Assembly (NCBI RefSeq): GCF_001306415.1
Contig: NZ_LDJX01000002.1
Location: 558,001-622,000, forward strand
Direction of reading: 5' to 3'
Length of the DNA stretch: 64,000 bases
Source: Croceitalea dokdonensis DOKDO 023
GTDB taxonomy: Bacteria > Bacteroidota > Bacteroidia > Flavobacteriales > Flavobacteriaceae
A program made the position numbers and the translations under genes. Shown one piece after another: positions 16,865 through 30,044 of the stretch; the first letter of the stretch is position 1, and each line of letters starts with the position of its first letter. A model generated the notes under the pieces. That model saw nothing but the letters and a program-made list of their open reading frames with translations, was not told the origin of the DNA and ran no database searches.

Positions 16865-17783
16865 GTTCACTACTTTTACCAAAGGTTTGGAAACCTTTGA
16901 GCTTACCTTCAAAGTCATAATATGTCGTGAGGTTTAAAATGATCATGATTGCTGAAAAAAAGTAAAGATTTAATATCAGAGCGATACCTAAGTGCATGCA
17001 TACAATGCCAATTAACCAGAATCTACGAAGTGGTTTGTGATTAATCAAGAAATAAAATATTTCCTGCAATATCACAAACCAGCCCATGCCAATCATCACC
17101 CATGGATAATCTGCCAACCATTCTAGTTGTAGATTAAAATCTAAATTGGAATAGGGCAATGTAAATGTTTTCCAGATTGATTCACCATTGCGCCAATTAT
17201 AACCCAGGAGCTTATCAAAACCGGAAAAAAAGTAGGCAATGCACATAAATATGCCCATGTATTTTCTAATAATAGGAAAATCTAACCTAGCCCTTAAACC
17301 ATCTATTTTCTTATGGAACAAGATTGCATCCAAAGAAAATGAAACATTACTAGGAAGAAAACAAAGCAGAAACAAACAAATACTAGCAAAATAATCCATC
17401 CCGTAATTAAAAAACGTATTGGTCTTCACTATGGAAATATGCAAAACCAATAGAAGGAAAGCAGATGGCTGGGTAAAAAGCCCAACCAATAAAAATAGCA
17501 CAAATAGGATAAAAAGTAATAGTGTAAGTTGAAACGTGAAATCAATATCCCAACCAAAGTACTGAGACCATCTTAAAAGGCTCATATCATAAGATCCTAG
17601 ATAAAAGTTGGTGACCTGGTTTGGAATGAGGGAACCACTACCGAACAAGTAATCAAAATCGGCATAAATAGCACTAATATGCGCTATTAAGAACAGTGCG
17701 ATGGCTATCCTGAAAAAAACCAGATAAAGGGTTTCTCCAGTGCTTTTGGAATTATTATTTGTAAAGATGGCCCCAAACTTCAT
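16848..17783 (-). CDS. HTTM-domain membrane protein (SdpB-like)
   Basis: A 311-residue polytopic protein with about seven hydrophobic segments. The run of RIAIALFLIAHISAIYADFDYLFGSGSLIP, then QYFGWDIDFTFQLTLLLFILFVLFLLVGLFTQPSAF, and IAYFFSGFDKLLGYNWRNGESIW matches HTTM (horizontally transferred transmembrane) proteins, the group that also holds vitamin-K-carboxylase-like SdpB of the Bacillus cannibalism-toxin system. It starts 29 bases inside the 3' end of the gene upstream (17755-18357), which indicates translational coupling. It overlaps the convergent kinase by 17 bases. In SdpABC systems such proteins mature a secreted toxin; that role here is inferred, not shown. Confidence 0.78.
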   Translation of the reverse strand: MKFGAIFTNNNSKSTGETLYLVFFRIAIALFLIAHISAIYADFDYLFGSGSLIPNQVTNFYLGSYDMSLLRWSQYFGWDIDFTFQLTLLLFILFVLFLLVGLFTQPSAFLLLVLHISIVKTNTFFNYGMDYFASICLFLLCFLPSNVSFSLDAILFHKKIDGLRARLDFPIIRKYMGIFMCIAYFFSGFDKLLGYNWRNGESIWKTFTLPYSNLDFNLQLEWLADYPWVMIGMGWFVILQEIFYFLINHKPLRRFWLIGIVCMHLGIALILNLYFFSAIMIILNLTTYYDFEGKLKGFQTFGKSSELKPQS

Positions 17784-18357
17784 TTCTGCTATAGGTTTTA
17801 GATTGTATCATTGTATAAATGGGCTTCATATCAGCATCCGCTTTTAATTGACTTAACAGTGGATGATGGTATAGATAAACGTTAGAGGTTACGTAAGCAC
17901 TTCTCTCAGTATCCAAGAGCACCCGCGTTGAGAGACCTTTAAGAAAAATATCGCATTTCTTGATATCCATGGAATCTGGCCTTTGATTAAGGTAGGCTTC
18001 AAACATTAGATAGGCACTTTTAACCCTGGTGCCGGTCTCCTTAACCCTAAACAACGGGAAATTTGTTTTTTGCAGCAAAATACTGTCTTTAGAAAACACC
18101 TTAAATTCAGTAATGTATTCACTCGCGACATTAGGTGCAAAAAACCCAAAACCTGTATCAAGGCCCGTATGTGATAAAAACGTAGCTATAGGGTTTTCAA
18201 GAATAAAGTTAGTAGCACAAAGTAGCGTGTTGCCCGTTAAAAGCGTATCTGCTTTATCTTCATAATAAAACTCTGTATAAGAGGTAATAGTGCTCCTAAC
18301 ATTGACGCTAATGGTCAAAACGAAAACGATAAGAAATAGTAATTTATATAGTCTCAT
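17755..18357 (-). CDS. Membrane-anchored partner of the HTTM protein, SdpA-like in position
   Basis: A 200-residue protein starting MRLYKLLFLIVFVLTISVNV, one N-terminal hydrophobic segment that is either an anchor or a signal peptide. The rest appears extracytoplasmic, with GFGFFAPNVASEYITEFKVF, a motif that recalls the 'GW.FF' motif of SdpA proteins, and SAYLMFEAYLNQRPDSMDIKKCD. It overlaps the HTTM gene by 29 bases, so the two products are made together and probably interact. The terminator directly upstream (18371-18400) separates it from the small exported protein at 18411-18836. Family not firmly recognised; the SdpA link is a suggestion based on layout and a weak motif. Confidence 0.65.
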   Translation of the reverse strand: MRLYKLLFLIVFVLTISVNVRSTITSYTEFYYEDKADTLLTGNTLLCATNFILENPIATFLSHTGLDTGFGFFAPNVASEYITEFKVFSKDSILLQKTNFPLFRVKETGTRVKSAYLMFEAYLNQRPDSMDIKKCDIFLKGLSTRVLLDTERSAYVTSNVYLYHHPLLSQLKADADMKPIYTMIQSKTYSRNEVWGHLYK

Positions 18358-18370
18358 AATCAAAAAAATA

Positions 18371-18400
18371 AAAACGCCCAATGTTTTCATAGGGCGTTTT
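18371..18400 (-). terminator. Rho-independent terminator after the 141-aa exported protein gene
   Basis: Minus strand: AAAACGCCC and GGGCGTTTT form a 9-bp perfect stem with a 12-base loop, followed by TATTTTTTTG. It begins 10 bases after the stop at 18411 and ends 14 bases before the next ATG, so it may also act as an attenuator between the two genes. Confidence 0.8.
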
Positions 18401-18410
18401 AATAGGTGGC

Positions 18411-18836
18411 TTACCTGTAATTATCCATGACGGCATCAATGTTTTTTTGATGACTTGCCATTTCATCGGCCGCAAACTTTTTCTTTCTCCATATAGTCTT
18501 AGAAAAAATACTTTTGGCCGCCTTCTCATTAACTACGGCAGTTTTAGAGCTTTTATGGACAGCCACGGTTTCTTGCCAACCTTCAACGCCGCGCAAATCT
18601 GACAAATCTAGGATTTCACCAGAAAGGTCAATTTTGTTTGCCTTTTTGGAAAAGGCTTTTTTTTCCTTCCAACCTTCAATGTTGATTTTTTTTAACACAT
18701 CTTCAATGTCCATTTCCAAATTCATTACTTGGTAATTTCCGTCCCTTAATTTTACCACTTTTCCTTGCTGTGTACTTTCAAAAGAAAACAACGTTAAGGA
18801 TAGGACAATCCCTACTGCTAGAATTACATTTTTCAT
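18411..18836 (-). CDS. Small exported protein of unknown function
   Basis: A 141-residue protein with a signal peptide (MKNVILAVGIVLSLTLFSFES). The mature chain is rich in Lys and Asp/Glu, with VLKKINIEGWKEKKAFSKKA and DLRGVEGWQETVAVHKS as two similar-looking stretches (G-W followed by a charged helix). No Cys in the mature part, no recognised domain. It lies upstream of the SdpA/SdpB-like pair on the same strand, separated by a strong terminator. It could be an effector or a structural periplasmic protein; nothing in the sequence decides this. Confidence 0.7.
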   Translation of the reverse strand: MKNVILAVGIVLSLTLFSFESTQQGKVVKLRDGNYQVMNLEMDIEDVLKKINIEGWKEKKAFSKKANKIDLSGEILDLSDLRGVEGWQETVAVHKSSKTAVVNEKAAKSIFSKTIWRKKKFAADEMASHQKNIDAVMDNYR

Positions 18837-19053
18837 ACTAATATTTGATTTAAACTAAAACGCACCTATGCAATTTTTGGGCTGCTAGATACTTGCAATA
18901 CGCCAAGAATTCCCATCAATCGGTTTAATTTTTTTTTCTAATGTTGGCTCCATATATTTTTATTCTACCAAAGAGGTGTTCATAGCCATCATTGTTTAAA
19001 TCTTCCCGAATTTCTTTGGTTCTTTATTTTTTGGGGACAGTTGATTATTAAGA

Positions 19054-19524
19054 CTATTTCCCTAAAAAAGTCTGTTCTACCATTTTCCCAGATTGCTTTA
19101 ATGCCTTTATGGCCCTATTGATGCTTAAGGTGGCCTTTACCTGTCTTGCTACGGAATGGCTATCTATTTCCTCTAAAATCTGAGGTACGCTCACCATTAA
19201 AATTTTAATGTTCTCTTCAAGGATTTTAAATTCATCCTTGGGTTCGGCCGCCGCAATGGAAAGTTCCTCAGCTTCATTTGCGTCTTCAGTTTCCGTTTCA
19301 CCCTCGCCATCGGCATCGCCTAAAATCTGGTTATCCTCTGCGTTGATTTCCGATACCATACCGTAATGAAAATCGAATGTGGTGTTGTATATCTCAAAAG
19401 CAGCGGCCACAAATTGGTCCACACTTTCAATGTTGGATTTGGCCTTTGGTGGGGTCAACCTTTTTTGTGCCTGTACCCAGCCCAAAAAAAATAAGCTGAG
19501 ACAGCAGATGATGGTATTTTTCAT
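19054..19524 (-). CDS. Exported acidic protein of unknown function
   Basis: A 156-residue protein with a signal peptide (MKNTIICCLSLFFLGWVQA, cleavage before QKRL). The centre is a very acidic low-complexity stretch (GDADGEGETETEDANEAEEL, about residues 70-89) between two helical regions (SVDQFVAAAFEIYNTTF and FKILEENIKILMVSVPQIL). The acidic insert is probably a flexible linker. I do not recognise the family. It lies in a run of small exported minus-strand genes and is separated from the next by 76 bases. Confidence 0.7.
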   Translation of the reverse strand: MKNTIICCLSLFFLGWVQAQKRLTPPKAKSNIESVDQFVAAAFEIYNTTFDFHYGMVSEINAEDNQILGDADGEGETETEDANEAEELSIAAAEPKDEFKILEENIKILMVSVPQILEEIDSHSVARQVKATLSINRAIKALKQSGKMVEQTFLGK

Positions 19525-19600
19525 TTTTCTTGATTTTTATAAAAAAATGGGGCGTATCATAGAAAGAATACAGTACGCCCCCGTCTTTGCAGAAACGTGC

Positions 19601-20146
19601 CTATTTGGCGTTAATTCTATATTTGAACCTATTGGCCACAGATCTGTTCTTCATGGCCACGGTAATCACCTTGCCTTTTACTCCCGTCAACGTAAAGGTC
19701 TTTGTTTTTCCGTTCCTATCATTGGGAAAAGTATAGGTCTTAAGGTTCCGGTTAACCCCGTCCCGTCCATGGGAACAGATAACCACTTTGGTCTCTGCCC
19801 TACCATCAAACTTGTTGATGGTAATCTTAACCGTATTATTAAATGAAGGTGGGGTTACAAACGTACTTTGGGTTTGGCCGGTAATACTTCCGGTTTCATT
19901 TCCCCCATCTATTTCCAAATACCTAGGGCCAATGGTAGCGGAACGGTTGCCTGCAATATAGTTCCAGGCCCGCTTCACTTTCTTTACTTTATTTTTAAAG
20001 GGAACTAGAGAAATATTGGGCTGCCAAGGACCAAATTTTTCCCACGTACGATCCGCCATACGCTCCCCATTACTGCAACTTTGCGCTTGCACGTTAGCTA
20101 CCAAAAAGAATAAAAATACGGTACTTAAAAGAATTGAATTTTTCAT
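19601..20146 (-). CDS. Exported protein of unknown function, beta-rich
   Basis: A 181-residue protein starting MKNSILLSTVFLFFLVANVQAQ, a clear signal peptide; the upstream ATG at 20206 is rejected because it places a hydrophobic stretch before this signal. The mature part has SCSNGERMADRTWEKFGPW followed by beta-rich segments (SATIGPRYLEIDGGNETGSITG, NTVKITINKFDGRAETKVVICSHG, KTYTFPNDRNGKTKTFTLTG, GKVITVAMKNRSVANRFKY), suggesting a compact beta-sandwich. Family not recognised. It follows the atpDC genes on the same strand but after a strong terminator. Confidence 0.7.
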   Translation of the reverse strand: MKNSILLSTVFLFFLVANVQAQSCSNGERMADRTWEKFGPWQPNISLVPFKNKVKKVKRAWNYIAGNRSATIGPRYLEIDGGNETGSITGQTQSTFVTPPSFNNTVKITINKFDGRAETKVVICSHGRDGVNRNLKTYTFPNDRNGKTKTFTLTGVKGKVITVAMKNRSVANRFKYRINAK

Positions 20147-20249
20147 GATTTTAATGATTTTAATGATGACCGCAAGGTATAGGAAGCATAGCCACTGAAC
20201 ATCCATCTAATCTGGTACCCATAAAAAATCCATGAATTCTGGTAACAAA

Positions 20250-20277
20250 AAAACCCGCTGTGAATACAGCGGGTTTT
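20250..20277 (-). terminator. Rho-independent terminator of atpDC
   Basis: A 12-bp perfect stem, AAAACCCGCTGT paired with ACAGCGGGTTTT, with a 4-base loop, lies 22 bases after the atpC stop. On the minus strand it is followed by a T-rich tail (GGGTTTTTTTG); it would also work on the plus strand. Confidence 0.85.
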
Positions 20278-20298
20278 CTTTCTTTGAGTTTAAGTGCA

Positions 20299-20577
20299 TC
20301 AATCTGCCAACACAATGATTTTGTTGGCCTTCATCTCAATGGTGCCGCTAGAAATGGCCAAGATGGTCTCCCCGTTATTGCCGATGGTAAACTTGTGTTG
20401 AAAATCTTCATCTATTTTAAGGTCTCCCTGAATCTTTACGTCACCTGCCTGTAATAATGAAAGAACGGGGGCGTGGTTCTGTAACATCTGGAACTCACCA
20501 TTGACTCCAGGAACGGTAACTGAACTTACCTCACCGGAAAATAAAGTGGCTTCTGGGGATACGATTTCTAAATACAT
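20299..20577 (-). CDS. atpC: F0F1 ATP synthase epsilon subunit
   Basis: A 92-residue epsilon subunit starting MYLEIVSPEATLFSGEV; an ATG 12 bases upstream is possible but MYLEIV is the usual start in this group. The protein is the N-terminal beta-sandwich of epsilon (VSSVTVPGVNGEFQMLQNHAPVLSLLQAGDVKI ... IGNNGETILAISSGTIEMKANKIIVLAD); the C-terminal helical hairpin is missing, as is normal in Bacteroidota. It links the central stalk to the catalytic hexamer. It follows atpD by 76 bases. The other atp genes are not in this window, so the beta-epsilon pair is split from the rest, also usual in this phylum. Confidence 0.95.
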   Translation of the reverse strand: MYLEIVSPEATLFSGEVSSVTVPGVNGEFQMLQNHAPVLSLLQAGDVKIQGDLKIDEDFQHKFTIGNNGETILAISSGTIEMKANKIIVLAD

Positions 20578-20653
20578 ATTTTTTATCATTTAGAGTGACG
20601 AATTTAGTGTGAGTGGAGTTCCAAAAACCCTGAATTCCAAACCCTATCTTAGA

Positions 20654-22255
<1,602 letters not shown>

Positions 22256-22281
22256 TTAGGGTTTGCTTTTTTTCTACAACA

Positions 22282-22311
22282 AAAAAGGCATCCAAAACTG
22301 GACACCTTTTT
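22282..22311 (-). terminator. Rho-independent terminator of the TonB receptor gene
   Basis: On the minus strand AAAAAGGTGTCC pairs with GGATGCCTTTTT (12 bp with two G-U pairs, 6-base loop), then TTGTTG. It lies 21 bases after the receptor's stop. Confidence 0.65.
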
Positions 22312-22332
22312 ATACTTAAATATAGTTACGTT

Positions 22333-25083
22333 TTAAGGATTTATGGTCCAGGAGACATAGTACTGTGCACCAATAAAACCAGTCCCAACGGCGGTAAAGT
22401 ACTCTTGGTTCAATAGGTTGGCGCCACCTACTTTAAAGATGGAATCTATGCTAGGCACCGCAAAGCTTACTTGGGCATCCAACACGCTGAACGAAGGCAC
22501 GTCACCATCAGCAAAAGCATTTTGCCAAAGGAAGGTATCCGACCAGCGATAGTTGATATTAAACCCAACGTTTTTAAACACTTGGGTATTCCCAAAGGAG
22601 GCTTTTACCTTATGCTCCGGGGTGTTAAACTGTGGTCTAAAATCCGGATCGGCCGCTTGGTCAAATTCAAAATCCGCCCAAGTATAATTAATGCCAAAAT
22701 CAAAATCACCAAAAACCTTAGCTTCAACCCCGATGGTGGCCCCATAGGACTCCACTTCTGTTAAGGAATTCGTATATACTTGAAAAACCTGCGTGTCTTG
22801 GTTACCTAATGCCTGTAAAGAGAGGGAATTATCTCCAACCTGTCCGTAAAGTGGAACAATGACGTTTCGTTGTGAGATAAAATCATTAAACTGGTTGTAA
22901 TATACATTTCCATCAATGGTCACCTTACCTATTTGGCCTCGATACCCCACCTCTAATGCAACAACCTGCTCAGGCTGAACTAGATTTGTATTTGAAGCTT
23001 CTATTCGCCCTTGTTGAAGTGCACTTGCTGAAAAGGCATTTTCATACGCATCCCTACCCGTTAGGGTCACGTTAGACAAACCGGTATCTATTTGGCCTTC
23101 TGGAGAAACTGGTAATGTTATGGAATAACGGTCTAAATTGGACGGTGCTGAACCCACCAATATGGCAGCCCCTGCATTTAAACCAATAAACAAATCCTGA
23201 GTTGTTGGGTTTCTAAATCCTGTCTGCCATGATGCCCTAAAGTTGTGGTTTCTATTTTCACCTGCGGTATAGGTTAACGAAGCTCTTGGGGAAAAGAAGC
23301 CATCAAAAAATTCGTTTTTGTCATAACGTACGGAACCGGTGAATTTTAACCTATCATCCAAAAATTGCTTTTGAATCTGGGTATACAATCCGAATTCGCT
23401 GTAGGAAATTGGACCATCAATATCCGTAAAAATAGTTCCTTGGGAATTGAGCTCATATTCCCTAAAAGAACCACCCACCTGAATGTCTGCAAAATCAGCC
23501 GTTAAGTGACTAAAGTTGTAATTGGCATCCACATGCCTAAGTTTTGTCCTGTCTATAAATCTAGAGCCTGTGGTCAAATCCCCATCGGAGGTTACCGCGT
23601 TAAAAGCACTTTGAAATTCTGGTGTACCAGGCAACAAACGTCCTGTATCAGCGGCAGCTCTTGCAGCAGCATGTGCCTGTTCATCGGTAGCCAAAAGACC
23701 ACTGCCAATACCTAACTTGGCCCCAATAAAAGTCTGGGCATATTGTTGAAACCATTGTTGATCACCTTTCCATCGTCGGTTGATATTGATGGCCGTAAAT
23801 CGGGTATCATAGGAATCTCCTGCATTTTCCGAGGTAATATAACCACGGACAAAGAAATTATCGTTTCGTATCTCTAGCTTGTGTTGCTGCAAGGAAAAGT
23901 TATCGATATAATAGCGGTTGGCTCCTTGGTAAAGCGTAGAACCCCTTCCAATTCTGCTGTTCCAAACAATTTCCAAATCATCTCCAAAAGGACGATAATG
24001 TACAGCACCATCAAATTTAACACTTTGGGCGTCGTAATCGGTCAAATCACTTTCTAAATAACCTGTTCTAGTTACTCTGGCACTCCCAAGCGTTCCGGAA
24101 GGAAGCCCTGCCAATGCATCGAAGTTTAAGGGGATGGAGAAGTCATCTCCATAAACATTCAAACCATCATACGCCGGATTGCTGCGATCTGCACCTGGAT
24201 TGCTTAAATCGGTCTGATTCACCGCAAACCAATCCGTTCCTTGCATGTAAGAGAAGTTTGCTTTTACCGCAAATTTATCGCTAAAGGCATGGGCCGCGCG
24301 AATGCCCACATCATAATATGGATTGTCCCCAGCAGCCTCTTGTGAGGTTAATCCGGTTTTAAAATAAGAGCTAATGCCTTGAAAATCAAAAGGGCTCTTA
24401 CTTCTCATAAATAAAATCCCATTAAAGGCATTGGCCCCGTAAAGCGCGGAAGAAGCACCTGGGAGAATTTCTACGCTCTGAACGTCCAAATCATTCATGC
24501 CTACCAAGTTTCCAAGCACAAAATTTAACGCCGGAGAGGAATTATCCATTCCATCTACCAACTGCATAAAACGGGTATTGGCAAAGGATGCAAATCCCCT
24601 GGTATTGATGGACTGGAAGGTTAAACTGTTGGTATTGATGTCCACCCCTTTTAAATTTTCAAGTCCGCCATAAAAAGAGGCTGCAGCGGTATTTTGAATT
24701 TCCTTGAGTCCAAAACGCTCCACGGAAACGGGGGATTCAAACAGGCGCTCCGGAGTCCTTGAGGCCGAAATCACAATTTCATCAAGCATCGTAGAAGATT
24801 CATTTAAAGTAACGGTAAGGGTTTGGTTATTGGCCGTTACGGTGACCTCAGCATCCGTATACCCAAGGCTCGTCACCCGTAAATTAAAAGGAGGTGCCTC
24901 ATTGGTGGTCAAGGTAAAGTTGCCATCAAAATCTGCAACGGTACCCTCAGATTTGCCCACAACAATGACATTGGCACTTGGGACGGGCTGGCCGCTATCA
25001 TCGATTACCTTACCGGATACGGTGGTTTGGGCATAGCTAAGCCCCCCTAGCATAACAAAGAATGCTAAAATTAAATTTTTCAT
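22333..25083 (-). CDS. TonB-dependent outer-membrane receptor with CarboxypepD_reg domain
   Basis: A 916-residue receptor. The start at MKNLILAFFVMLGGLSYAQ gives a normal signal peptide; 28 extra residues from an upstream ATG do not. Residues ~22-105 are the carboxypeptidase-regulatory-like domain (TVSGKVIDDSGQPVPSANVIVVG ... VTSLGYTDAEV). The TonB box/plug follows (DEIVISASRTPERLFESPVSVERFG, then SINTRGFASFANTRFMQLVDGMDN and VEILPGASSALYGANAFNG), and the rest is the 22-strand barrel with a terminal aromatic strand (YYVSWTINP). No SusD partner is adjacent. The ligand is unknown; such lone receptors often import siderophores, peptides or small oligomers. Confidence 0.93.
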   Translation of the reverse strand: MKNLILAFFVMLGGLSYAQTTVSGKVIDDSGQPVPSANVIVVGKSEGTVADFDGNFTLTTNEAPPFNLRVTSLGYTDAEVTVTANNQTLTVTLNESSTMLDEIVISASRTPERLFESPVSVERFGLKEIQNTAAASFYGGLENLKGVDINTNSLTFQSINTRGFASFANTRFMQLVDGMDNSSPALNFVLGNLVGMNDLDVQSVEILPGASSALYGANAFNGILFMRSKSPFDFQGISSYFKTGLTSQEAAGDNPYYDVGIRAAHAFSDKFAVKANFSYMQGTDWFAVNQTDLSNPGADRSNPAYDGLNVYGDDFSIPLNFDALAGLPSGTLGSARVTRTGYLESDLTDYDAQSVKFDGAVHYRPFGDDLEIVWNSRIGRGSTLYQGANRYYIDNFSLQQHKLEIRNDNFFVRGYITSENAGDSYDTRFTAININRRWKGDQQWFQQYAQTFIGAKLGIGSGLLATDEQAHAAARAAADTGRLLPGTPEFQSAFNAVTSDGDLTTGSRFIDRTKLRHVDANYNFSHLTADFADIQVGGSFREYELNSQGTIFTDIDGPISYSEFGLYTQIQKQFLDDRLKFTGSVRYDKNEFFDGFFSPRASLTYTAGENRNHNFRASWQTGFRNPTTQDLFIGLNAGAAILVGSAPSNLDRYSITLPVSPEGQIDTGLSNVTLTGRDAYENAFSASALQQGRIEASNTNLVQPEQVVALEVGYRGQIGKVTIDGNVYYNQFNDFISQRNVIVPLYGQVGDNSLSLQALGNQDTQVFQVYTNSLTEVESYGATIGVEAKVFGDFDFGINYTWADFEFDQAADPDFRPQFNTPEHKVKASFGNTQVFKNVGFNINYRWSDTFLWQNAFADGDVPSFSVLDAQVSFAVPSIDSIFKVGGANLLNQEYFTAVGTGFIGAQYYVSWTINP

Positions 25084-25242
25084 TAGACTTGAATTTTGAG
25101 TTAAGTTAGTTTTCAGTGAGTCCTGCAATTGAATGGGAAATATACATTTTTTTGACTTTACACACACTAAAATCTACCGCAAATTATGCATGCATAATAG
25201 TTTTCACGCAAAAATTACCTTGTAGAAGTATGAAATCAATAA

Positions 25243-25269
25243 AAAAGTCGCCCTTTTAAGGCGACTTTT
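25243..25269 (-). terminator. Rho-independent terminator of glmS
   Basis: AAAAGTCGCC and GGCGACTTTT form a 10-bp perfect stem with a 7-base loop, 24 bases after the glmS stop; on the minus strand the tail reads TTTTTTATTG. Confidence 0.85.
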
Positions 25270-25292
25270 ATAATATCTACGGCTTGGTTTCT

Positions 25293-27140
25293 TTATTCTA
25301 CGGTAACCGATTTTGCCAAATTTCTTGGCTGGTCCACATTACAACCACGCATTAACGCAATATGGTAGGAGAGTAGTTGTAAAGGTATAGTGGTCAACAA
25401 GGGCGTAAGCGGTTCTGAGGTTTCTGGTACCTCTACCACATGGTCTGCAAGTTCTTTAACGCTTTCGTCTCCTTCTGTGACCACGGCTATAATACGGCCG
25501 CTCCTAGATTTGATCTCTTGGATATTGCTCACCACTTTTTCATAATGGCCCTTTCTTGTGGCAATAACCACCACGGGCATTTCCTCATCAATAAGCGCTA
25601 TGGGGCCGTGCTTCATCTCTGCGGCAGGATAGCCCTCTGCATGTATATAGCTTATCTCCTTTAATTTTAGTGCACCCTCTAGGGCGACAGGAAAATTATA
25701 CCCACGACCCAAATATAAACAGTTGGTACTGTCCTTGTATTCTGTGGCAATAGTTTCAATAAGGGCGTTGGATTCCAATGCTTTTTCAACCTTTGCCGGA
25801 ATACCCTCCAACTCTGTTAGGTAACCGTGAAATTCGGCCTCGGAGAGCGAGCCCTTCTCTTTGGCCAATTTTAGCGCAATGAGCGTTAATACCGTTATCT
25901 GTGTAGTAAATGCTTTTGTGGAGGCCACGCCAATTTCTGGACCGGCATGGGTGTATGCCCCAGCATGGGTTTCCCTTGCTATGGAACTACCTACTACATT
26001 GCAAACACCAAAGACAAAGGCTCCTTTTTCCTTTGCCATTTTAATAGCGGCCAAGGTATCTGCGGTTTCGCCAGATTGTGAAATGGCGATTAAGACATCA
26101 TTCTCCGTAATTACCGGGTTTCTATATCTAAATTCCGAGGCATATTCTACCTCCACAGGGATTCTGGCCAAATCTTCAAAGATATACTCTGCCACCAATC
26201 CAGCATGCCAAGAAGTACCGCATGCCACAATGATGATACGGTTTGCATTTAAAAACCGTTCCATGTTTTGGTCTATTCCCGCCATTCTAACGATACCCTC
26301 ATCTGCCAACAATCTACCTCTGTAGGTGTCTTTAATGGCTCTGGGCTGTTCATAGATTTCCTTGAGCATAAAATGGTCATAACCCCCTTTTTCAATTTCT
26401 TCAAGATTCAGCTGTAGTTCAAGAATATTGGGGTAGGCAATGGCATCATTCTTTATTTTACGGAGTTTTATTTCCTTGCCTAAGCGGATTATTGCCATTT
26501 CCCCGTCTTCCAGATACACGGCATTGTTGGTAAATTCAATAAAGGGTGAGGCATCAGAAGCTATAAAATATTCACCATCCCCGATTCCTATAGCCAATGG
26601 GCTGCCCAATTTGGCCACCACAATTTCATCTGGCTTGTTCTTGTCAAAAACCGCAATGGCATATGCTCCCACAACTTGGTTCAAAGCAATTTGGACCGCT
26701 TTTCCCAGCATGACACCTTCTTTGTTCTTTACCTCTTCTATAAGATTGACGAGGACTTCTGTATCCGTATCCGAATGAAATTCGTACCCACGGTTAACCA
26801 ATGCCTTTTTGACGGACTCGTAATTTTCAATGATTCCGTTGTGGATAATGACCAAATCTCCGGAGTTGGAATAATGGGGGTGGGAATTAACGTCATTGGG
26901 AACCCCATGGGTGGCCCATCTGGTATGCCCAAGTCCTAATTTGCCATTGGTAGAAATAGAGACTTTACTTTTACGCTTTAAATCTTCTACTTTACCCTTG
27001 GTCTTGGATAAGTTGGTATTCTCACCATCGAATAATACAATACCTGCACTATCATATCCCCGGTACTCGAGTCTTTGTAATCCTTTAATAATAATGGGAT
27101 AGGCTTCCCTATGCCCTATATATCCGACGATGCCGCACAT
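25293..27140 (-). CDS. glmS: Glutamine-fructose-6-phosphate aminotransferase (isomerising)
   Basis: A 615-residue enzyme that makes glucosamine-6-phosphate from fructose-6-phosphate and glutamine, the entry to UDP-GlcNAc for peptidoglycan and LPS. The N-terminal Ntn amidotransferase domain begins MCGIVGYIGHR with the nucleophile Cys2, followed by LQRLEYRGYDSAGI, LGHTRWATHG and IIHNGIIENY. Two SIS domains follow (IIIVACGTSWHAGLVAEY, AISQSGETADTLAAIK, and LYLGRGYNFPVALEGALKLKE). The C-terminus PRNLAKSVTVE is the conserved sugar-binding tail. It has its own terminator and a candidate promoter. No glmS ribozyme-like leader is seen; the leader is very short. Confidence 0.97.
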   Translation of the reverse strand: MCGIVGYIGHREAYPIIIKGLQRLEYRGYDSAGIVLFDGENTNLSKTKGKVEDLKRKSKVSISTNGKLGLGHTRWATHGVPNDVNSHPHYSNSGDLVIIHNGIIENYESVKKALVNRGYEFHSDTDTEVLVNLIEEVKNKEGVMLGKAVQIALNQVVGAYAIAVFDKNKPDEIVVAKLGSPLAIGIGDGEYFIASDASPFIEFTNNAVYLEDGEMAIIRLGKEIKLRKIKNDAIAYPNILELQLNLEEIEKGGYDHFMLKEIYEQPRAIKDTYRGRLLADEGIVRMAGIDQNMERFLNANRIIIVACGTSWHAGLVAEYIFEDLARIPVEVEYASEFRYRNPVITENDVLIAISQSGETADTLAAIKMAKEKGAFVFGVCNVVGSSIARETHAGAYTHAGPEIGVASTKAFTTQITVLTLIALKLAKEKGSLSEAEFHGYLTELEGIPAKVEKALESNALIETIATEYKDSTNCLYLGRGYNFPVALEGALKLKEISYIHAEGYPAAEMKHGPIALIDEEMPVVVIATRKGHYEKVVSNIQEIKSRSGRIIAVVTEGDESVKELADHVVEVPETSEPLTPLLTTIPLQLLSYHIALMRGCNVDQPRNLAKSVTVE

Positions 27141-27166
27141 AATCTGTTGTGTTTGTTTGACTTTTG

Positions 27167-27174
27167 CAAAGGTA
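27167..27174 (-). promoter_or_regulatory. Candidate -7 box (TACCTTTG) for glmS
   Basis: Minus strand TACCTTTG matches TAnnTTTG and lies 26 bases upstream of the glmS ATG. A weak inverted repeat (CTAG...CTAG around 27190-27208) sits just upstream on the same region. Confidence 0.45.
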
Positions 27175-27254
27175 ACCCCAAATAGAAACTAGCGTTACGT
27201 TAACTAGATATGCTAACGTAAAAAATCTATAAGTGGTATTCTGCACATCTAAAA

Positions 27255-29941
<2,687 letters not shown>

Positions 29942-29977
29942 AAAAGGTAGTTTAACTTTTAGAAAAAAACGTAGCCG

Positions 29978-29985
29978 CAAAAATA
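29978..29985 (-). promoter_or_regulatory. Candidate -7 box (TATTTTTG) for the GT5-DUF4270 operon
   Basis: Minus strand TATTTTTG matches TAnnTTTG, 36 bases before the GT5 ATG. It pairs with the divergent plus-strand box at 30017-30024, so the two operons share a roughly 100-base control region. Confidence 0.45.
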
Positions 29986-30016
29986 CGAAATTTATACAGA
30001 TTACCAGTATTTATGG

Positions 30017-30024
30017 TATTTTTG
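30017..30024 (+). promoter_or_regulatory. Candidate -7 box (TATTTTTG) for panC-panD
   Basis: Plus strand TATTTTTG matches TAnnTTTG and ends 20 bases before the panC ATG at 30045. Confidence 0.45.
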
Positions 30025-30044
30025 CACGCTTTTGCAGCTTGATT

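Noticed and set aside
22333-25083. SusC/SusD polysaccharide locus
   Set aside because: The receptor has no SusD-like neighbour or glycoside hydrolases nearby.
25861-26325. 154-codon plus-strand frame inside glmS
   Set aside because: Antisense shadow of a well-conserved housekeeping gene.
27141-27254. glmS-type ribozyme or riboswitch before glmS
   Set aside because: The leader after the likely transcription start is only about 20 bases, too short for such an element.
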